Positions 7,717 to 15,712 of a stretch of 64,000 nt of DNA are shown piece by piece; positions within the stretch are counted from its first letter, which is position 1; each line of letters begins with the position of its first letter. The stretch comes from Adlercreutzia equolifaciens DSM 19450. GTDB taxonomy: Bacteria; Actinomycetota; Coriobacteriia; Coriobacteriales; Eggerthellaceae. The notes under the pieces are model-generated. The model made no database searches and was not told the origin of the DNA. It saw only the letters and a list, made by a program, of their open reading frames with translations. The stretch spans positions 1,364,001 to 1,428,000 of the forward strand of contig NC_022567.1 in NCBI RefSeq assembly GCF_000478885.1, written 5' to 3'. A program made the position numbers and the translations under genes.

Positions 7717-9594
7717 CTAGACCTCCAGCAGGTTCACGACGACCATGGGACGCTGCTTGGTGCGCTCCCAGAGAAGCGAGAGCAGCGCGTCGCGGGCGGC
7801 CTTGCGCAGTTCTTTCACGCCTCCGTCCTTGGAAAGGCACTTGCGCAGAGCGTTGGCCACGGTGTTCTCGGCCTCGTGGGCCAGATAGTAGTCGTCGCCG
7901 CCGGTAATGCCGTGCATGGACACCTGCACCTGGCCGACGAGCTTGCGATCCTTCATGTTCACGGCCGCGGCCACCGAGGCGAAGCCCTGGTTGCCGAGCG
8001 TGTTGCGCTCGTCCAGCACGTCCTGGGAGGTGTCGCCCACCGAAAGGCCGTCCACATAGACGATGCCCGAGGGCACGCCCTCGCCACGCTCGACGCCCCG
8101 GGCGGAAAGCTCCAGGGAGTCGCCGTTCTCAAGCACGTAGATGTTGTCCGGGTCGACGCCGGTGGCCTCGGCCAGCTTCGCGTGGGCCCGCAGGTGCGTG
8201 GCCTCGCCGTGAACCGGCATGAAGTTCTTCGGCTTCACGATGGAGAGCATGATCTTCAGCTCCTCGGCCCCGGCATGACCCGACACGTGCACTCGCGCCC
8301 GGCTCTTGTCGTACACGTCGGCGCCGATCTTGGCCAGCTGGTTGATGACCCGGGTGACGGCCTTCTCGTTGCCGGGAACCGGCGTGGCCGAGATGATGAC
8401 CGTATCGCCCTCCTCGATCTCGATGGTCTTGTGCTCGCCGTTGGCGATGCGGGCCAGAGCCGACAGCGGCTCGCCCTGGCTGCCGGTGCACATGATGACC
8501 ACCTGCTCGGGCGGAATGCCCTTCAGGTCGTAGGCGTCGATGAGGTTGTCATCGGAGATGTTCAGGTAGCCGAGCCGCCGCGCGATGTCGGTGTTCTGGA
8601 TCATGGAGCGGCCCGTGACCACCACCTTGCGGCCGTTCTTCACCGCCGCATCGCAGATCTGCTGCATGCGGTGGATGTGGCTCGCGAAGCTGGCGATGAT
8701 GACGCGTCCCTTGGCCTGAGAGATGATCTGCTCCAAGGTCTTCCCCACCTCGGCCTCGGACGGGGTGAAGTTCGGATTCGTGGCATTGGTGGAGTCGCTC
8801 ATCATGAGATCGACCCCCGTCTCCGAGAAGCGGGCCAGGGCGCCGAAATCGGTGGTGATGCCGTCGATGGGGGTCTGGTCCAGCTTGAAGTCGCCGGTGT
8901 GCAAAACGTTGCCGGCCGGGCTCTGGATGAACAGGCCCACCGCGCCGGGGATGGAGTGGTTCACGGCGAAGAAGTCCACTGTGAAGCAGCCGAGCTTGAC
9001 CTCGTCGCCGGGCTTGATCTCGATGAGCTTGGCGTTCTTCACCCGGTGCTCGGCGAACTTGCCCTCGATGAGGCCGAGCGTGAGCTTTGTGGCGTAGATG
9101 TTCACCGTGCGGTCGAGATCCTTCAGAAGGTAGGGCAGCGTGCCCGTGTGGTCCTCGTGGCCGTGGGTGATGACGATGCCGCGCAGCTTGTCGGCGTTCT
9201 CCAGCACATAGGTGTAGTCGGGCAGGATGAGGTCGATGCCCGGATGGTCGTCGTCGGGAAACATCAGGCCCGCGTCGTCCAAGATCATGTCGCCGTTGCA
9301 CTCGAAGGCGGTCATGTTCTTGCCGATGGCGTCAAGACCGCCGAGCGGGATGATCTTGAGCTTCGCGTTCGGGTCCTTGCCCGCCTTCGAGCCGCGCCGC
9401 GGCTTTCGGCTGCCGGAGGGGACCTCCTTGGCCGCCGCCGTCTCGCCGCGCGAGAGCTGCGGGCGCTTGCGCTCCAGGTTCACCCGCTTGAAGGAGGTGT
9501 TGTTCTTGCGGCGATCGTTGTTGCGCCGGTTGGCGTTCTTGCTGCTGTCACCCTCCGCGCGGCCGTTCTGCTTCTCTTGGTTTTCTTTGGTCAT
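7717..9594 (-). CDS. rnj: Ribonuclease J
   Basis: A 625-residue metallo-beta-lactamase/beta-CASP ribonuclease with 5'-3' exo- and endonuclease activity in mRNA decay and rRNA maturation. The metal motif is THGHEDHTG. The DFKLDQTPIDG and MSDSTNATNPN segments are typical of RNase J, and a C-terminal domain follows. The first 75 or so residues are a strongly basic, low-complexity extension (Asn, Arg, Lys rich) not found in the core enzyme. The gene sits between dapA and ftsK, as in other actinobacteria. A terminator separates it from dapA. Confidence 0.95.
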   Translation of the reverse strand: MTKENQEKQNGRAEGDSSKNANRRNNDRRKNNTSFKRVNLERKRPQLSRGETAAAKEVPSGSRKPRRGSKAGKDPNAKLKIIPLGGLDAIGKNMTAFECNGDMILDDAGLMFPDDDHPGIDLILPDYTYVLENADKLRGIVITHGHEDHTGTLPYLLKDLDRTVNIYATKLTLGLIEGKFAEHRVKNAKLIEIKPGDEVKLGCFTVDFFAVNHSIPGAVGLFIQSPAGNVLHTGDFKLDQTPIDGITTDFGALARFSETGVDLMMSDSTNATNPNFTPSEAEVGKTLEQIISQAKGRVIIASFASHIHRMQQICDAAVKNGRKVVVTGRSMIQNTDIARRLGYLNISDDNLIDAYDLKGIPPEQVVIMCTGSQGEPLSALARIANGEHKTIEIEEGDTVIISATPVPGNEKAVTRVINQLAKIGADVYDKSRARVHVSGHAGAEELKIMLSIVKPKNFMPVHGEATHLRAHAKLAEATGVDPDNIYVLENGDSLELSARGVERGEGVPSGIVYVDGLSVGDTSQDVLDERNTLGNQGFASVAAAVNMKDRKLVGQVQVSMHGITGGDDYYLAHEAENTVANALRKCLSKDGGVKELRKAARDALLSLLWERTKQRPMVVVNLLEV

Positions 9595-9625
9595 TCAGTG
9601 CCTCTTTCTTAAGGTAGTAACGCGC

Positions 9626-9657
9626 AAAAACGCCGACCCGAGGGCATCGGGCCGGCG
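9626..9657 (-). terminator. Intrinsic terminator downstream of dapA
   Basis: An 11-bp stem (9631-9641 with 9647-9657, one G-U pair) with a 5-nt loop is followed on the minus strand by five U (9626-9630). It lies between dapA and RNase J and would end the dapA transcript. Confidence 0.85.
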
Positions 9658-9681
9658 TCGCATCTTCAATAGTGGACGATT

Positions 9682-10584
9682 CTAGTCAAGAACACCGACC
9701 TCGCGCATGATGGAGGCCAGGCGCGCCGACTGCTCCGGCGTGGCGTCCACGAGCGGCAGGCGCACGCCGCCGACGGGGAAGCCGACAAGGCTCAAGGCCT
9801 CTTTCACGAGGATGGGGTTCGAGGTCTCGAACAGGCCCTTCATGAGCGGCATCAGGGCCTCGTTGGCCTCACGAGCCGCATCCCACTCGCCCTTGGCGGC
9901 CAGATCGACGATGGCCTTCATGCGATCGGGCGCGACGTTGCCGATGGTGGAGATGACGCCCACGCCGCCCAGCTCCATGATGTCGAGGGTGGACGAGTCG
10001 TCGCCGGAGTACACGTCGAAACCGGCCGGAGCGTTGTCGATGATGTACTTGATCTGCTCGAAGTTGCCCGAGGCCTCCTTGATGGCCACGACGTTGTCGC
10101 AGTTGTGGGCCAAGCGCAGGGTGGTGTCGCCCTCCATGTTGATAGAGCAGCGCCCGGGGATGTTGTACAGGATGATGGGCATGTCCGTGGAATCCGCGAT
10201 GGTCTTGAAGTGGCGGTACAGACCCTCCTGCGGGGGCTTGTTGTAGTAGGGCACGACGCACATGAAGCCGTCGACGCCCTGCTTGGCGGCATCCTGGGCG
10301 AAGTACACCGTGTCGGCCGTGCAGTTGTCTCCGACGTTCGCGATGACCGGGATGCGGCCGTTCACGGCACGCACCACGGCGCGGAACAGCTCGAGCTTCT
10401 GGGGGTAGAACACCGTGGGGCTCTCGCCGGTGGTCCCGTTGACGATAAGGGCGTCGGCACCGCCGCGCACGAGTCGGTCGGCCAGCTCCTGAGCCCGGTC
10501 GAGATCGAGTTCGAGGTCGGCGTTGAACGGGGTGACCATGGCCGGAATCATGCGGCCGAAGCGAGGATCGCGCTTGAACTCCAT
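9682..10584 (-). CDS. dapA: 4-hydroxy-tetrahydrodipicolinate synthase
   Basis: DapA condenses pyruvate with aspartate semialdehyde, the first committed step of lysine and diaminopimelate synthesis. The 300-residue TIM barrel has VNGTTGESPT (substrate loop), ILYNIPGR (catalytic Tyr) and VVAIKEASGN (Schiff-base Lys near residue 166). dapB lies just upstream with a 278-bp gap holding a paired palindromic repeat. A terminator follows dapA. Confidence 0.97.
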   Translation of the reverse strand: MEFKRDPRFGRMIPAMVTPFNADLELDLDRAQELADRLVRGGADALIVNGTTGESPTVFYPQKLELFRAVVRAVNGRIPVIANVGDNCTADTVYFAQDAAKQGVDGFMCVVPYYNKPPQEGLYRHFKTIADSTDMPIILYNIPGRCSINMEGDTTLRLAHNCDNVVAIKEASGNFEQIKYIIDNAPAGFDVYSGDDSSTLDIMELGGVGVISTIGNVAPDRMKAIVDLAAKGEWDAAREANEALMPLMKGLFETSNPILVKEALSLVGFPVGGVRLPLVDATPEQSARLASIMREVGVLD

Positions 10585-10747
10585 GGAAGTATCTCCTTAA
10601 ACAAACTCGGGGGCGTGGCTGCCCTAGCACAGCTCTATTATGCCATGGTTGGCTCGACGGGGAAACGCGAGCGCCCGTAAGTCCGTCAAACGCACAACCT
10701 GCGCGGATAAGGTGCTGCCCTAAGCAGGCACTGCCCTTGCGTCTGTT

Positions 10748-10830
10748 CCGTAGGGGCAGACCTTGGTCTGCCCTGGCGAGCGGAACGATCATGCGAGACA
10801 AACAGGGGCGACCAAGGCCGCCCCCTACGG
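10748..10830. repeat. Paired REP-like palindrome, copy A (dapB-dapA gap)
   Basis: Two short palindromes flank a 31-nt spacer. The first is GGGCAGACCTTGGTCTGCCC and the second GGGGCGACCAAGGCCGCCCC. The whole unit is bounded by CCGTAG and CTACGG, making an overall inverted repeat. It belongs to the family at 25858, 29269, 37576 and 57077. It is non-coding; it could act as a terminator or mRNA stabiliser. Confidence 0.85.
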
Positions 10831-10862
10831 ATGGTGTCTGCGAACGAATGGGGGCTGAGCGG

Positions 10863-11630
10863 CTAATTCATAAAACTCTCGAGGCCGACGATGAGGCCGT
10901 CGCGCTCCCCTACGCTGCGGATGCCGAGGAGGACGCCGGGCATGTAGGAGGTGCGGTCCCATGAGTCGTGGCGGATGGTGAGGGTCTGGCCCAGCGAGCC
11001 GAAGATGACCTCCTGGCTGGCCACAAAGCCCATGGAGCGCACCGAGTGGACGGGCACGCCTTCTACGAGCGCACCGCGAGCACCCTCGGCGCCGGCGATC
11101 TCGGTCTCGCGACCGGGGGCCTCGCTCACGCGGGGCGCGCGAGCCTCCGCGATGATCTCGGCGGTGCGCACGGCGGTGCCGGAGGGCGCGTCCTTCTTTT
11201 TGCAGTGGTGGTACTCGATGACCTCGGCCTCGGGGAAATAGGGCGCGGCGGCCTTCGCGAACTCCATCATGAGAACCGCGCCGGTGGTGAAGTTCGGCGC
11301 GTAGAACAAACACGTCCCCGGCGCCGCCGAGGCGGCCAGCCCCTCCAGCGTCTCGTTGGAAAGCCCCGTCGTTCCCACCACGCAGTCGACCCCCCGCGGC
11401 AGCGCCACCGAGAGATTGCCCGCCACCACGTTCGGCTGCGTGAAGTCGACGAGCACATCGACGTCCGTCGCATCCAGCGCCTCTGCCAGCGTGCCGAACA
11501 CCGGGAAGGGCGCCTCCTTGGCATGGGGATCGATGCCGCAGACCACCGTCATGTCATCCGCAGCCGTTACCGCATCAACCACCGCCGAGCCCATGCGCCC
11601 CGCATATCCCGCCACCGCAACCTTAATCAT
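10863..11630 (-). CDS. dapB: 4-hydroxy-tetrahydrodipicolinate reductase
   Basis: DapB reduces the DapA product with NAD(P)H in the lysine/diaminopimelate pathway. The 255-residue protein has the dinucleotide loop VAGYAGRMG at the N-terminus, the VDFTQPN segment and VGTTG, and the catalytic signature EYHHCKKKDAPSGTA. Length and motifs are standard. It lies upstream of dapA in the same direction. Downstream is repeat copy A. Confidence 0.97.
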   Translation of the reverse strand: MIKVAVAGYAGRMGSAVVDAVTAADDMTVVCGIDPHAKEAPFPVFGTLAEALDATDVDVLVDFTQPNVVAGNLSVALPRGVDCVVGTTGLSNETLEGLAASAAPGTCLFYAPNFTTGAVLMMEFAKAAAPYFPEAEVIEYHHCKKKDAPSGTAVRTAEIIAEARAPRVSEAPGRETEIAGAEGARGALVEGVPVHSVRSMGFVASQEVIFGSLGQTLTIRHDSWDRTSYMPGVLLGIRSVGERDGLIVGLESFMN

Positions 11631-11704
11631 AGGAAACCTCCCAAAGTCTTTTTATTCAACGAGTGAAGCGTACGCTATTGTAAAGCAACAATGTGAGAGC
11701 GAAG

Positions 11705-11841
11705 AGGAGATAGGGGGCGCCTTGACCGAGCGAGTTCCGCAGACGGTATCGAAGGCGCGATGATGCAGGGAGCAATGCAGCTAGCGCGCCTTCGATACCG
11801 GCGAGGACTGTCTGAGCGAATCAAGGTGCCCCCTGGCTCCT
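11705..11841. repeat. Structured repeat with conserved internal loop, copy 1
   Basis: Outer stem: 11705-11725 with 11821-11841 (21 positions, 18 Watson-Crick, 2 wobble, 1 mismatch). Fixed left strand CCGAGCGAGTTCCGCAG at 11726-11742; fixed right strand GCGAGGACTGTCTGAGCGAA at 11801-11820. Inner stem: 11744-11759 with 11785-11800 (16 bp, perfect) closing a 25-nt loop. The fixed strands face each other and mostly do not pair, apart from a possible AGTTCC/GGACT helix with one bulge. Copies 2 and 3 are at 27135 and 58959. The element occupies the gap between dapB and pnp; strand of function is unknown. Confidence 0.85.
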
Positions 11842-11921
11842 CTCCGGGAGAGTCGCGGCGTGAACTTCTGCCTAAGCAATCCGAACCATCTAGGCATCCC
11901 CGGTTTCTCTTTCGCTGGGGC

Positions 11922-11950
11922 GTTAGGGCAGACCAAGGTCTGCCCCTACA
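11922..11950. repeat. Single REP-like palindrome (dapB-pnp gap)
   Basis: One palindrome, GGGCAGACCAAGGTCTGCCC, followed by CTACA. It is the same hairpin type as the paired REP family, but a clear partner is missing. With structured-repeat copy 1 and the pnp terminator it accounts for most of the 391-bp gap 11631-12021. Confidence 0.75.
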
Positions 11951-11979
11951 GGACGGTGCCGGCGTAGCGGATTCCGCTC

Positions 11980-12012
11980 GCAACAAGAAAGGGCCGCGAT
12001 TGCGACCCTTTC
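11980..12012 (-). terminator. Probable intrinsic terminator of pnp
   Basis: An 11-bp stem (11987-11997 with 12002-12012, one wobble pair) with a 4-nt loop lies 10 bp after the pnp stop on the minus strand. The following RNA reads UUGUUG, so the U tract is imperfect. Confidence 0.65.
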
Positions 12013-12021
12013 CATAAAGTG

Positions 12022-14262
12022 CTAGTTGCTGCTGCCGCTCTCGTGGCGACGACGCGGCGTGCGGCCGGCGCGGCCGGGACGGTTGTCCTCCCGACGCTCG
12101 CGGCGCTCGTGACGCTCGCCCTTGTCGCGCGGAGCCGGGGACGCGGAAGCCGGCGCGTCCGGCTTGTCCAGGCGGTCCAGCGAGATCTTGCCCGTCTTCG
12201 GGTCGATCTCGAGCACTTCCACCTTCACGATGTCGCCCAGGCTCAGCACGTCCTCCACCTTGCCGACGCGGCCGTTGGCCACGCGCGAGATGTGCAGCAG
12301 GCCGTCCTTGCCGGGCGTGAGCTTCACGAAGGCGCCGAAGTCCTTGATGCCGACGACCTCGCCCTCGAAGACCTCGCCCACCTCGGGCTCCTTCACAATG
12401 CCGAGGATCATGTCCTTGGCCGCCTGCATGGCGGTGCCGGAGACGGCGCCCACGTGGATGGTGCCGTCCTCCTGGATGTCGATGGAGGCGCCGGTCTCCT
12501 CCTGGATGCCGCGAACCACCTTGCCGCCGGAACCGATGACGTCGCGGATCTTGTCCACGGGGATCTTGATGGTCTCGATGCGCGGCGCGGTCTCCTTCAT
12601 CTCGGCGCGCGGGCCGTCGATGGTCTCAAGCATGGCGGCCAGGATGAAGGCGCGGCCCTCGTGGGCCTGCTTCAGGGCGCGGGCCAAAATCTCGACGGAC
12701 AGGCCCTTCGCCTTGTTGTCCATCTGCAGGGCGGTGATACCGTTGGGCGTGCCGCAGACCTTGAAGTCCATGTCGCCGAGGAAGTCCTCGATGCCCTGGA
12801 TGTCGGAGAGGATGACCACGTCGTCGCCCTCCTTGATGAGGCCCATGGCCACACCGGAGACGGGCGCGGAGATCGGCACGCCGGCGTCCATCAGGGCCAG
12901 GCAGCTTCCGCACGTGGAGGCCATGGAGGAGGAGCCGTTGGACTCGAGCACCTCGGAGACCACGCGGATGGCGTAGGGGAAGGTGTCGGTGTCGGGCAGC
13001 ACGGGCACCAGTGCGCGCTCGGCCAGGGCGCCATGGCCCACCTCGCGGCGCTTCGGCGCCCCCATGCGGCCGGTCTCGCCGGTGCAGTAGGGCGGGAAGT
13101 TGTACTGGTGCATGTAGCGCTTGCCCTCTTCGGGCCAGATGGTGTCGAGGCGCTGCCACTCGTTGAGCATTCCCAGGGTGCACACGGACATGACCTGGGT
13201 CTGGCCGCGCTGGAACAGGCCCGAGCCGTGGACGCGGGGCAGATACCCCGGCACGATGTACAGCGGGCGGATCTCCTCGGGGGTGCGGCCGTCGACGCGC
13301 TCGCCGGTCTCAAGGATCATGGCGCGCATGGCCCGCTTCTCGAGGGCCTTGAGGGCCGCCTTGATGTCGGAGCCCCAGGCAGTGCGCTCCTCCTCGGTGA
13401 AGTCGTTCTCGATGATGGAGGACTTGAGCTCTTCCACCTTCTGCATGCGGGCGGCCTTGTCGGCGTCCTTGAGGGCCGCGGACATCTCGTCGAGATGCGC
13501 GTCGACGCGCTCGGCCACGGACGGGTCGGCGGCGTGGATGGTGTAGTCCATGGGGGTGGGGTTCACCTTGGCGAGGAAGGCGGCCTGCTTCTCGCAGAAG
13601 GCGGCGATGGCCTCCTGGCCGAAGGTCATGGCGGCCAGCATGTCCTCCTCGGAGATCTCGGCAGCGCCGGCCTCGACCATGGAGATGTAGTCGGCGGTGC
13701 CGGCGATGGTGAGCTCCAGATCGGAGTTCTCCTGCTCGGAGACCGTGGGGTTCACGATGAACTCGCCGGTCTCGATGTCGCGGCCGATGCGAACGCAGGC
13801 AGCAGGGCCGTCGAAGGGCGCGCCGCCCACGAGCAGGGCCGCGGAGGCGCCGGCCACGCAGATGGTGTCGGGCAGGTTCTCGCCGTCGATGACGAACGGG
13901 GTGGCCACGATGTGCACCTCGTTCTTGTAGCCGTCCGGGAAGCCCGGGCGGATGGGGCGGTCCACCATGCGGGCCACGAGCGTGCCGTGGTCGGACGGCT
14001 TCGCCTCGCGCTTCAGGTAGCCGCCGGGGATGCGGCCCACGGCGTACATCTTCTCGATGTAGTCGACCGTGAGCGGGAAGAAGTCGTAGTCCTTCTCCTG
14101 GCTGGAGACGACGGCGGTCACGAGCACGCTCGTGGCACCGCAGGTCACGAGCACAGCGCCGGTGGCCTGCTTGGCCAGCTCGCCGGTCTCGAGGCGGTAC
14201 TGCTTGCCGTACAACTCGAATTCTTCGACAATTTTCGTCATAACGCTTTTCTTTCTCTTCAA
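12022..14262 (-). CDS. pnp: Polyribonucleotide nucleotidyltransferase (PNPase)
   Basis: PNPase degrades RNA 3' to 5' by phosphorolysis. The 746-residue protein has two RNase PH-like cores (VDRPIRPGFPDGYKNEV in the first; LPRVHGSGLFQRGQTQVMS in the second) separated by an all-helical domain. A KH domain follows (DKIRDVIGSGGKVVRGIQEE, about 595-655), then an S1 domain (GIKDFGAFVKLTPGKDGLLH, about 660-725) and a basic Arg-rich tail. It lies directly downstream of rpsO, the classical arrangement, but a strong terminator separates them, so it may need read-through or its own promoter. Confidence 0.97.
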   Translation of the reverse strand: MKRKKSVMTKIVEEFELYGKQYRLETGELAKQATGAVLVTCGATSVLVTAVVSSQEKDYDFFPLTVDYIEKMYAVGRIPGGYLKREAKPSDHGTLVARMVDRPIRPGFPDGYKNEVHIVATPFVIDGENLPDTICVAGASAALLVGGAPFDGPAACVRIGRDIETGEFIVNPTVSEQENSDLELTIAGTADYISMVEAGAAEISEEDMLAAMTFGQEAIAAFCEKQAAFLAKVNPTPMDYTIHAADPSVAERVDAHLDEMSAALKDADKAARMQKVEELKSSIIENDFTEEERTAWGSDIKAALKALEKRAMRAMILETGERVDGRTPEEIRPLYIVPGYLPRVHGSGLFQRGQTQVMSVCTLGMLNEWQRLDTIWPEEGKRYMHQYNFPPYCTGETGRMGAPKRREVGHGALAERALVPVLPDTDTFPYAIRVVSEVLESNGSSSMASTCGSCLALMDAGVPISAPVSGVAMGLIKEGDDVVILSDIQGIEDFLGDMDFKVCGTPNGITALQMDNKAKGLSVEILARALKQAHEGRAFILAAMLETIDGPRAEMKETAPRIETIKIPVDKIRDVIGSGGKVVRGIQEETGASIDIQEDGTIHVGAVSGTAMQAAKDMILGIVKEPEVGEVFEGEVVGIKDFGAFVKLTPGKDGLLHISRVANGRVGKVEDVLSLGDIVKVEVLEIDPKTGKISLDRLDKPDAPASASPAPRDKGERHERRERREDNRPGRAGRTPRRRHESGSSN

Positions 14263-14361
14263 CTCCCCCGCCTCATTGCGGAGGACTTCTTCGGGCGCGG
14301 CTACTTACATTCGCCGCCCCCGCGACCGTCGGCGCCTCATGCGCTTCCGACCGCTTATAGC

Positions 14362-14389
14362 AGAAAACGGGGCCCCAGGCGGGGCCCCG
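14362..14389 (-). terminator. Intrinsic terminator downstream of rpsO
   Basis: A perfect 9-bp G/C stem (14368-14376 with 14381-14389) with a 4-nt loop is followed by UUUUCUG on the minus strand. It starts 12 bp after the rpsO stop. Confidence 0.9.
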
Positions 14390-14401
14390 TACATGCTCGA
14401 G

Positions 14402-14689
14402 CTAGATGTTGTCGCGGATACCGAGCTTCTTGATGAGCTCGCGGTACTCCTCGATGTTGCGCTCCTTGATGTACTTCAGCATACCGCGGCGCTTACCGAT
14501 GAGCATCATGAGGCCGCGACGGGTGTGATTGTCCTTCTTGTGCGTCTTCAGGTGCTCGGTGAGGTTGCGGATGCGCTCCGAGAGGATGGCGACCTGAACC
14601 TCGGCGGAACCGGAGTCCTGATCGTTCTTGCCGAACTCCTTGATGAGTTCGGCGGTGCGCTCCTTGGAGATGCTGAGCTTGCTGGCCAT
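14402..14689 (-). CDS. rpsO: 30S ribosomal protein S15
   Basis: S15 binds the 16S rRNA three-way junction and starts assembly of the platform. The 95-residue sequence is slightly longer than the usual 88-89, by a short N-terminal segment ([20 protein letters not shown]). The signature stretch [20 protein letters not shown], followed by [12 protein letters not shown], is intact. RBS AAGGTGG precedes the ATG. The gene is followed by its own terminator and then pnp. Confidence 0.97.
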   Translation of the reverse strand: MASKLSISKERTAELIKEFGKNDQDSGSAEVQVAILSERIRNLTEHLKTHKKDNHTRRGLMMLIGKRRGMLKYIKERNIEEYRELIKKLGIRDNI

Positions 14690-14710
14690 AACTGGTCCAC
14701 CTTTCTTTCC

Positions 14711-14743
14711 CGGGGTCTCCCCCGTCTTCGCCGCGTGCGCGGC
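14711..14743 (-). promoter_or_regulatory. Two hairpins in the rpsO leader
   Basis: Between recO and rpsO (240 bp) the minus-strand leader can form CGGGG/CCCCG (14711-14724) and GCCGCG/CGCGGC (14730-14743), ending about 20 nt before the rpsO start. S15 represses its own translation through leader structures in several bacteria, so these are candidates, but no known S15-binding motif was recognised. A -10-like TATACT lies at 14830-14835 without a well-spaced -35. Confidence 0.35.
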
Positions 14744-14929
14744 CTACCGTTTCCATCCGTCTTGGGTAGCCATGGAAGTGGTCCGTGGGAACCAAAGGCG
14801 AATTCCGCCGCCGTTTTGGCAGCCCGCCCAGTATAGGGCACTTGCGGCGCGGCTCGCCCAAGGTTTCCGCGAGCGACACGGTTTCTGCATATTGGGGCTG
14901 GGTGAGAGCGGCGAAAAAGCGGTGCGACA

Positions 14930-15697
14930 CTAGAACAGGCCGCACGTGAAGAGGAACTCGAGGGACTTCAGTGAACTGCCGATGTGGGCGCGGACGAGAT
15001 CCTGCACGAGGTGCAGCACGGCGAAGGTGCCCGTAAGGTCGGCCGGCCCTTCTGCAATGGCGTCGAAGGGGGTTGTGAGGAAGTACTGCGCCCAGCAGAG
15101 GGTGCCGGCATCCACGAGCACGGATTCGTCCAGGCCCCGGCAGCTCTCGCAGAGCACTCCGCCGCCTGCAGCCGAGAACGGGATGCGGGCGCCCTCGACG
15201 AGCGCCACCGGCTCGCCGCAGCCGACGCAGACCTCAAGGCTCGGTCGCAGGCCCGAGAAGGCGAGGATCTTCAACAGCTCGGCGGCCGAAAGCGCCGCGC
15301 GGTGATTGTCGTCGGCGCCGTCCATGGCGTCCAGCACGCGCATCGCCGACTGGAACAGGCGCGGGTTGGCGAGGTCGCGCTGGCTCATGCGGGCGAGCAG
15401 CTCCGCTACGGGCGCGGCGGCCGCAGAGGCCTCGAGGTTGCAGCGCAGGGCGTCATGGGCCGCGACGAGCCGCGCCTCCTTCAGAATGTCGAGGCTTCGG
15501 CCCGTCGCGCACAGGGCGTCGATGACGCAAAAGGGCTCGGTGCGCGCCGCGAAGCTGCTCTTGGGCCGCCGGGCCCCTTTGGCCACGGCCCGCTTCTGGC
15601 TGCCGTTCTCGGAAAGCAGCGTGAGAATGAGGTCGCTCTCCCCCAGCTTCGTACGGCGCAGCACGAGAGCGCGCAGGGAGTAGGTCGGTTGCGCCAC
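14930..15697 (-). CDS. recO: DNA repair protein RecO
   Basis: RecO loads RecA on SSB-coated gaps in the RecFOR pathway. The 255-residue protein has an N-terminal OB fold (YSLRALVLRRTKLGESDLIL), a helical core and a four-cysteine zinc knuckle (CVGCG and CESC, about 168-195). It starts with GTG at 15697, 15 bp after the stop of the PASTA protein gene, so the two are probably co-transcribed. Confidence 0.95.
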   Translation of the reverse strand: MAQPTYSLRALVLRRTKLGESDLILTLLSENGSQKRAVAKGARRPKSSFAARTEPFCVIDALCATGRSLDILKEARLVAAHDALRCNLEASAAAAPVAELLARMSQRDLANPRLFQSAMRVLDAMDGADDNHRAALSAAELLKILAFSGLRPSLEVCVGCGEPVALVEGARIPFSAAGGGVLCESCRGLDESVLVDAGTLCWAQYFLTTPFDAIAEGPADLTGTFAVLHLVQDLVRAHIGSSLKSLEFLFTCGLF

Positions 15698-15712
15698 GAA
15701 GCCGCCCCGCGC

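Noticed and set aside
10737..10964. Short plus-strand frame across REP copy A and the dapB end
   Set aside because: Runs through a palindromic repeat and the antisense of dapB; no ribosome site or homology.
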